Of a stretch of DNA of 7,941 nt, positions 5,969 to 7,941 are shown piece after piece (the stretch's first letter is position 1; the number at the start of each line of letters is the position of its first letter). The notes under the pieces were generated by a model. It had not been told where the DNA came from and did not search any database. It saw only the letters and a program-made list of their open reading frames with translations. The stretch spans positions 1-7,941 of the forward strand of contig CALMMH010001048.1 of NCBI GenBank assembly GCA_937868145.1, given 5' to 3'. This DNA is from an uncultured Phycisphaerales bacterium. Lineage in GTDB: Bacteria > Planctomycetota > Phycisphaerae > Sedimentisphaerales > Anaerobacaceae. Made by a program: the position numbers and the translations under genes.

Positions 5969-7048
5969 ATGAAGGCCTGCACGTGGGTGGTTGTCGTCGC
6001 GATCCTTGCCGTCAGTTCCGTGTGCTTCGCCGCCGGCGACGATGTGTTTCTGTTCAGTTATTTCAAGAGCAACGGCGAAACCGGCGTCTTCCTGGCCTAT
6101 AGCGAAGACGGCCTGACCTTCAAGACCCTCAACGACGGCCGTCCGGTCTTCGCGCCGCCGCAGTGGCAGGGACAGAACCTCACGCGCGACCCGTCGATCG
6201 TCTATCGCGACGGCCTGTTCCACATGGTGTGGACCTCCAGTTGGGTGGGCTCGTGCTTCGGTGCGGCTGTCTCGGCGGACCTCAAAGAGTGGTCGGAGCC
6301 GGTCCGCGTGGAGCCGTTCAAGAACTGGCCCGCCGACGACTCGCCGGCCAACACCTGGGCCCCTGAAGCGCACTGGGACCCGGTGCAGAAGAACTATGCG
6401 ATCCTCTGGTCCAGCGCGACCGCCAAGCTCGAAAGCGACGGCGGCCACGACTCCGGCGGCCTGGAGAAGGATCCCACCCTCCACATCGCGATCAGCGCCC
6501 GACATCATCGCACGTTCGTCTCGCGGACCACGGATTTCAAGACGTTCACGGATGCCCAGGTCTTCTTCTCGCCGGGCGTCAGCACGATCGACGCCTGCAT
6601 GGCCTTCGACGACCGCGGCACCGCGGACACCAGCGACGACCGCTGGGTGATGGCGGTCAAGGACGAGCAGCATGAGCTGATCGGCGGAAAGAACGTCCGC
6701 CTGACCACCGCGGGCGCCGATCTGACGAATCCCTTCCCGCCGCAGTTCCACTCGCCGACTGATCCGACGAAGCCTTGGTCCGACCCGATCGTGGGCCCGG
6801 GCGCCAAGCTGCAGCCGAATCAATGGGTCGAAGGCCCGACGCTCCTGAAGCTCGGCGACGAGTGGCGGATCTACTTCGACCGCTACCGCGTCCGCAACGG
6901 CCGCTACGGCCTGATCACGTCGAAGGACTTGATCGAGTGGACCGACAGAACCGCCGAGCTGAGCCTCCCACCCGACGCCCACCACGGCACGATCCTCCTG
7001 GCCCCGCGATCCGCGGTCTTCAAGGCTTTTTCCGGCCATTCTGAATAA
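5969..7048 (+). CDS. Secreted glycoside hydrolase family 43-like protein
   Basis: The protein has 359 aa. Residues 1-21 look like a Sec signal peptide (K2, hydrophobic core WVVVVAILAV, probable cleavage near CFA-AG), so it should be exported. No lipobox is seen. The remainder reads as a five-bladed beta-propeller with repeated blade motifs: TRDPSIVYRDGLFHMVWT (72-89), NTWAPEAHWDP (128-138), STIDACMAFDD (205-215), WVEGPTLLKL (286-295) and a terminal HHGTILL (338-344). By comparison with GH43, the candidate catalytic triad is D74 (base), D208 (pKa modulator) and E288 (acid). Substrates of the family are mainly arabinose- or xylose-containing plant polysaccharides; the specific substrate cannot be read here. 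A related GH32/62/68 clan-type propeller is possible. It has its own promoter and ribosome site and shows no functional link to the hydrogenase genes beyond supplying sugars for fermentation. Confidence 0.8.
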   Translation: MKACTWVVVVAILAVSSVCFAAGDDVFLFSYFKSNGETGVFLAYSEDGLTFKTLNDGRPVFAPPQWQGQNLTRDPSIVYRDGLFHMVWTSSWVGSCFGAAVSADLKEWSEPVRVEPFKNWPADDSPANTWAPEAHWDPVQKNYAILWSSATAKLESDGGHDSGGLEKDPTLHIAISARHHRTFVSRTTDFKTFTDAQVFFSPGVSTIDACMAFDDRGTADTSDDRWVMAVKDEQHELIGGKNVRLTTAGADLTNPFPPQFHSPTDPTKPWSDPIVGPGAKLQPNQWVEGPTLLKLGDEWRIYFDRYRVRNGRYGLITSKDLIEWTDRTAELSLPPDAHHGTILLAPRSAVFKAFSGHSE

Positions 7049-7115
7049 TCGTCGGCCGCAGTGCGACCTTATGACAGAATGGCGGCGATCGCCGTCGGAA
7101 TCATCGGGTTGTGCG

Positions 7116-7941
7116 ATGGACGAAAACGAGACAATCCTGCTGAAGCGATTCTCGACGCAGGCCGATGCGGAGGCCTTTGCCGAGTTGGTGCGGCGGTACG
7201 TCCGGCTGGTCTACTCGACCTCCTGGCGGGTCCTGAAGGACGAAGGAGACGCCGCGGACGTGACGCAGGAAACGTTCTTCGAGCTGACCCGGCATGCGGG
7301 GCGCATTTCCGGCCCCTTGAGCAGTTGGCTCCATCAGATTGCCACGCGGAAGTCCATCGATTTGATCCGACGCAGCGCCCATCGAAGACGCCGCGAGCAG
7401 ATCTACTCCCGAACGCAGCCCGAGGCCGTTCACACGTGGCACGATCTGTCCGGCTATGTGGATGAAGCCCTGGACAAGCTGGACGAGTCGACAAGGTCTC
7501 TGCTCCTGGAACACTTCCTGGCCGGCAAGACCACTGTCCAAATCGCCCGGGAGCAGGGCGTCTCGCAGGCGACCGTCTCCCGACAGATCAACGACGGCTT
7601 GGAACAGTTGCGAGGCATGCTCCGGCGGCAGGGGCTTCTTGTTGCCGTCGCTTCATTGGGCGCTCTGCTGACGGCGAACGCTTCACAGGCGGCGCCGGCT
7701 GCGATTCTGGCGGAGCTGAGCAAGATGGCGATGGTCGGAACGACCGGCGCCGCGCTGGGGGGCAAGGCCGCGGTCGGGGCGGGGGCCGGCGCGATCAAGG
7801 CCGCCTTTGCGACGACGACGATTCTGGTCGCGGCGTCGGTGGTCGGTTACGTCTATCACTCCCGTCGACCCGAACCCCTCGCTCAACCGGCGATCGCCTC
7901 GCAGGTCGTCGGACGGCCTGCGCCGGGAAATGGCGGGAGTC
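7116..7941 (+). CDS. ECF sigma-70 family factor with membrane-spanning C-terminal extension, 5' part
   Basis: The frame stays open to the window edge, showing 275 residues. Region sigma2 spans about 10-95, with DAADVTQETFFEL (45-57) as the core-binding segment and SWLHQIATRKSIDLIRR (70-86) for promoter -10 contact. Region sigma4 spans about 112-168, with a helix-turn-helix, VQIAREQGVSQATVSRQIND (141-160). After the sigma domains come a hydrophobic stretch (174-187), a Gly/Ala-rich region (207-230) and a probable transmembrane helix (229-247), then a Pro-rich segment running off the window. Many planctomycete ECF factors carry such extensions in place of a separate anti-sigma gene, so activity may be controlled at the membrane. 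ATG 7116 gives the usual family N-terminus; an in-frame ATG at 7071 would add 15 residues. Neither has a clear Shine-Dalgarno motif. It follows the GH43-like gene by 67 bp and could be cotranscribed with it. Confidence 0.85.
   Translation, partial: MDENETILLKRFSTQADAEAFAELVRRYVRLVYSTSWRVLKDEGDAADVTQETFFELTRHAGRISGPLSSWLHQIATRKSIDLIRRSAHRRRREQIYSRTQPEAVHTWHDLSGYVDEALDKLDESTRSLLLEHFLAGKTTVQIAREQGVSQATVSRQINDGLEQLRGMLRRQGLLVAVASLGALLTANASQAAPAAILAELSKMAMVGTTGAALGGKAAVGAGAGAIKAAFATTTILVAASVVGYVYHSRRPEPLAQPAIASQVVGRPAPGNGGS

Noticed and set aside
5969..6040. Lipoprotein signal in the GH43-like protein (SSVC)
   Set aside because: The residue before the Cys is Val rather than Gly, Ala or Ser, so an ordinary signal peptidase I site after CFA fits better.
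7083..7094. 12-bp palindrome CGGCGATCGCCG upstream of the sigma gene
   Set aside because: It could be an operator, but short GC-rich palindromes around GATC are common in such DNA and there is no second copy or promoter next to it.
1..7941. CRISPR array, tRNA, rRNA, insertion sequence or attachment site
   Set aside because: No spaced direct repeats, cloverleaf, rRNA segment or transposase motif was seen on either strand by reading.

Overview
The window is GC-rich, all six genes lie on the + strand, and there is little intergenic space. It suggests a fermentative anaerobe, most likely of the Planctomycetota (Phycisphaerae/Sedimentisphaerales-like). That lineage call is inference. It rests on the ECF sigma factor with a hydrophobic C-terminal extension (a common planctomycete architecture), the secreted family-43-type glycosidase, short GC-rich tandem repeats between genes, and the bifurcating [FeFe] hydrogenase expected of a sugar fermenter. 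A Verrucomicrobiota or Lentisphaerae source cannot be excluded from sequence alone.

Positions 1-2612 hold the 3' part of hydB (NuoF-like flavin/Fe-S subunit) and a complete hydA (catalytic [FeFe] hydrogenase subunit), overlapping or nearly so. They match the trimeric NAD(P)H/ferredoxin-dependent electron-bifurcating hydrogenase of the HydABC/HndABCD type. The NuoE-like subunit (hydC) and the rest of hydB should lie upstream of the window.

Positions 2613-2880 are non-coding. They carry two inverted copies of a roughly 54-bp repeat, each with its own strong hairpin, so the spacer looks like a REP pair or small MITE placed exactly between the catalytic and sensory hydrogenase genes.

Positions 2881-5783 encode a putative H2-sensing module. 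The first gene is a HydS-type [FeFe] hydrogenase (ferredoxin, modified H-cluster domain, extra four-Cys Fe-S motif, PAS, C-terminal helix). It overlaps by 31 bp a SpoIIE/PP2C-type phosphatase with a conserved-looking C-terminal domain that I cannot assign. This matches the phosphatase-linked sensory hydrogenases (HydDB group C3; also seen in the hfs cluster of Thermoanaerobacterium). The simplest model is that HydS reads H2 or redox state and passes it through its PAS/helix region to the phosphatase, which then adjusts fermentation or hydrogenase expression. No phosphatase substrate is encoded in the window.

Positions 5784-5968 contain a large imperfect stem-loop, three tandem heptamers and a good sigma70-type promoter, marking the end of the hydrogenase locus. 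Next come a secreted GH43-like protein (5969-7048) and the start of an ECF sigma factor with a membrane-spanning extension (7116 to the window end, no stop reached).
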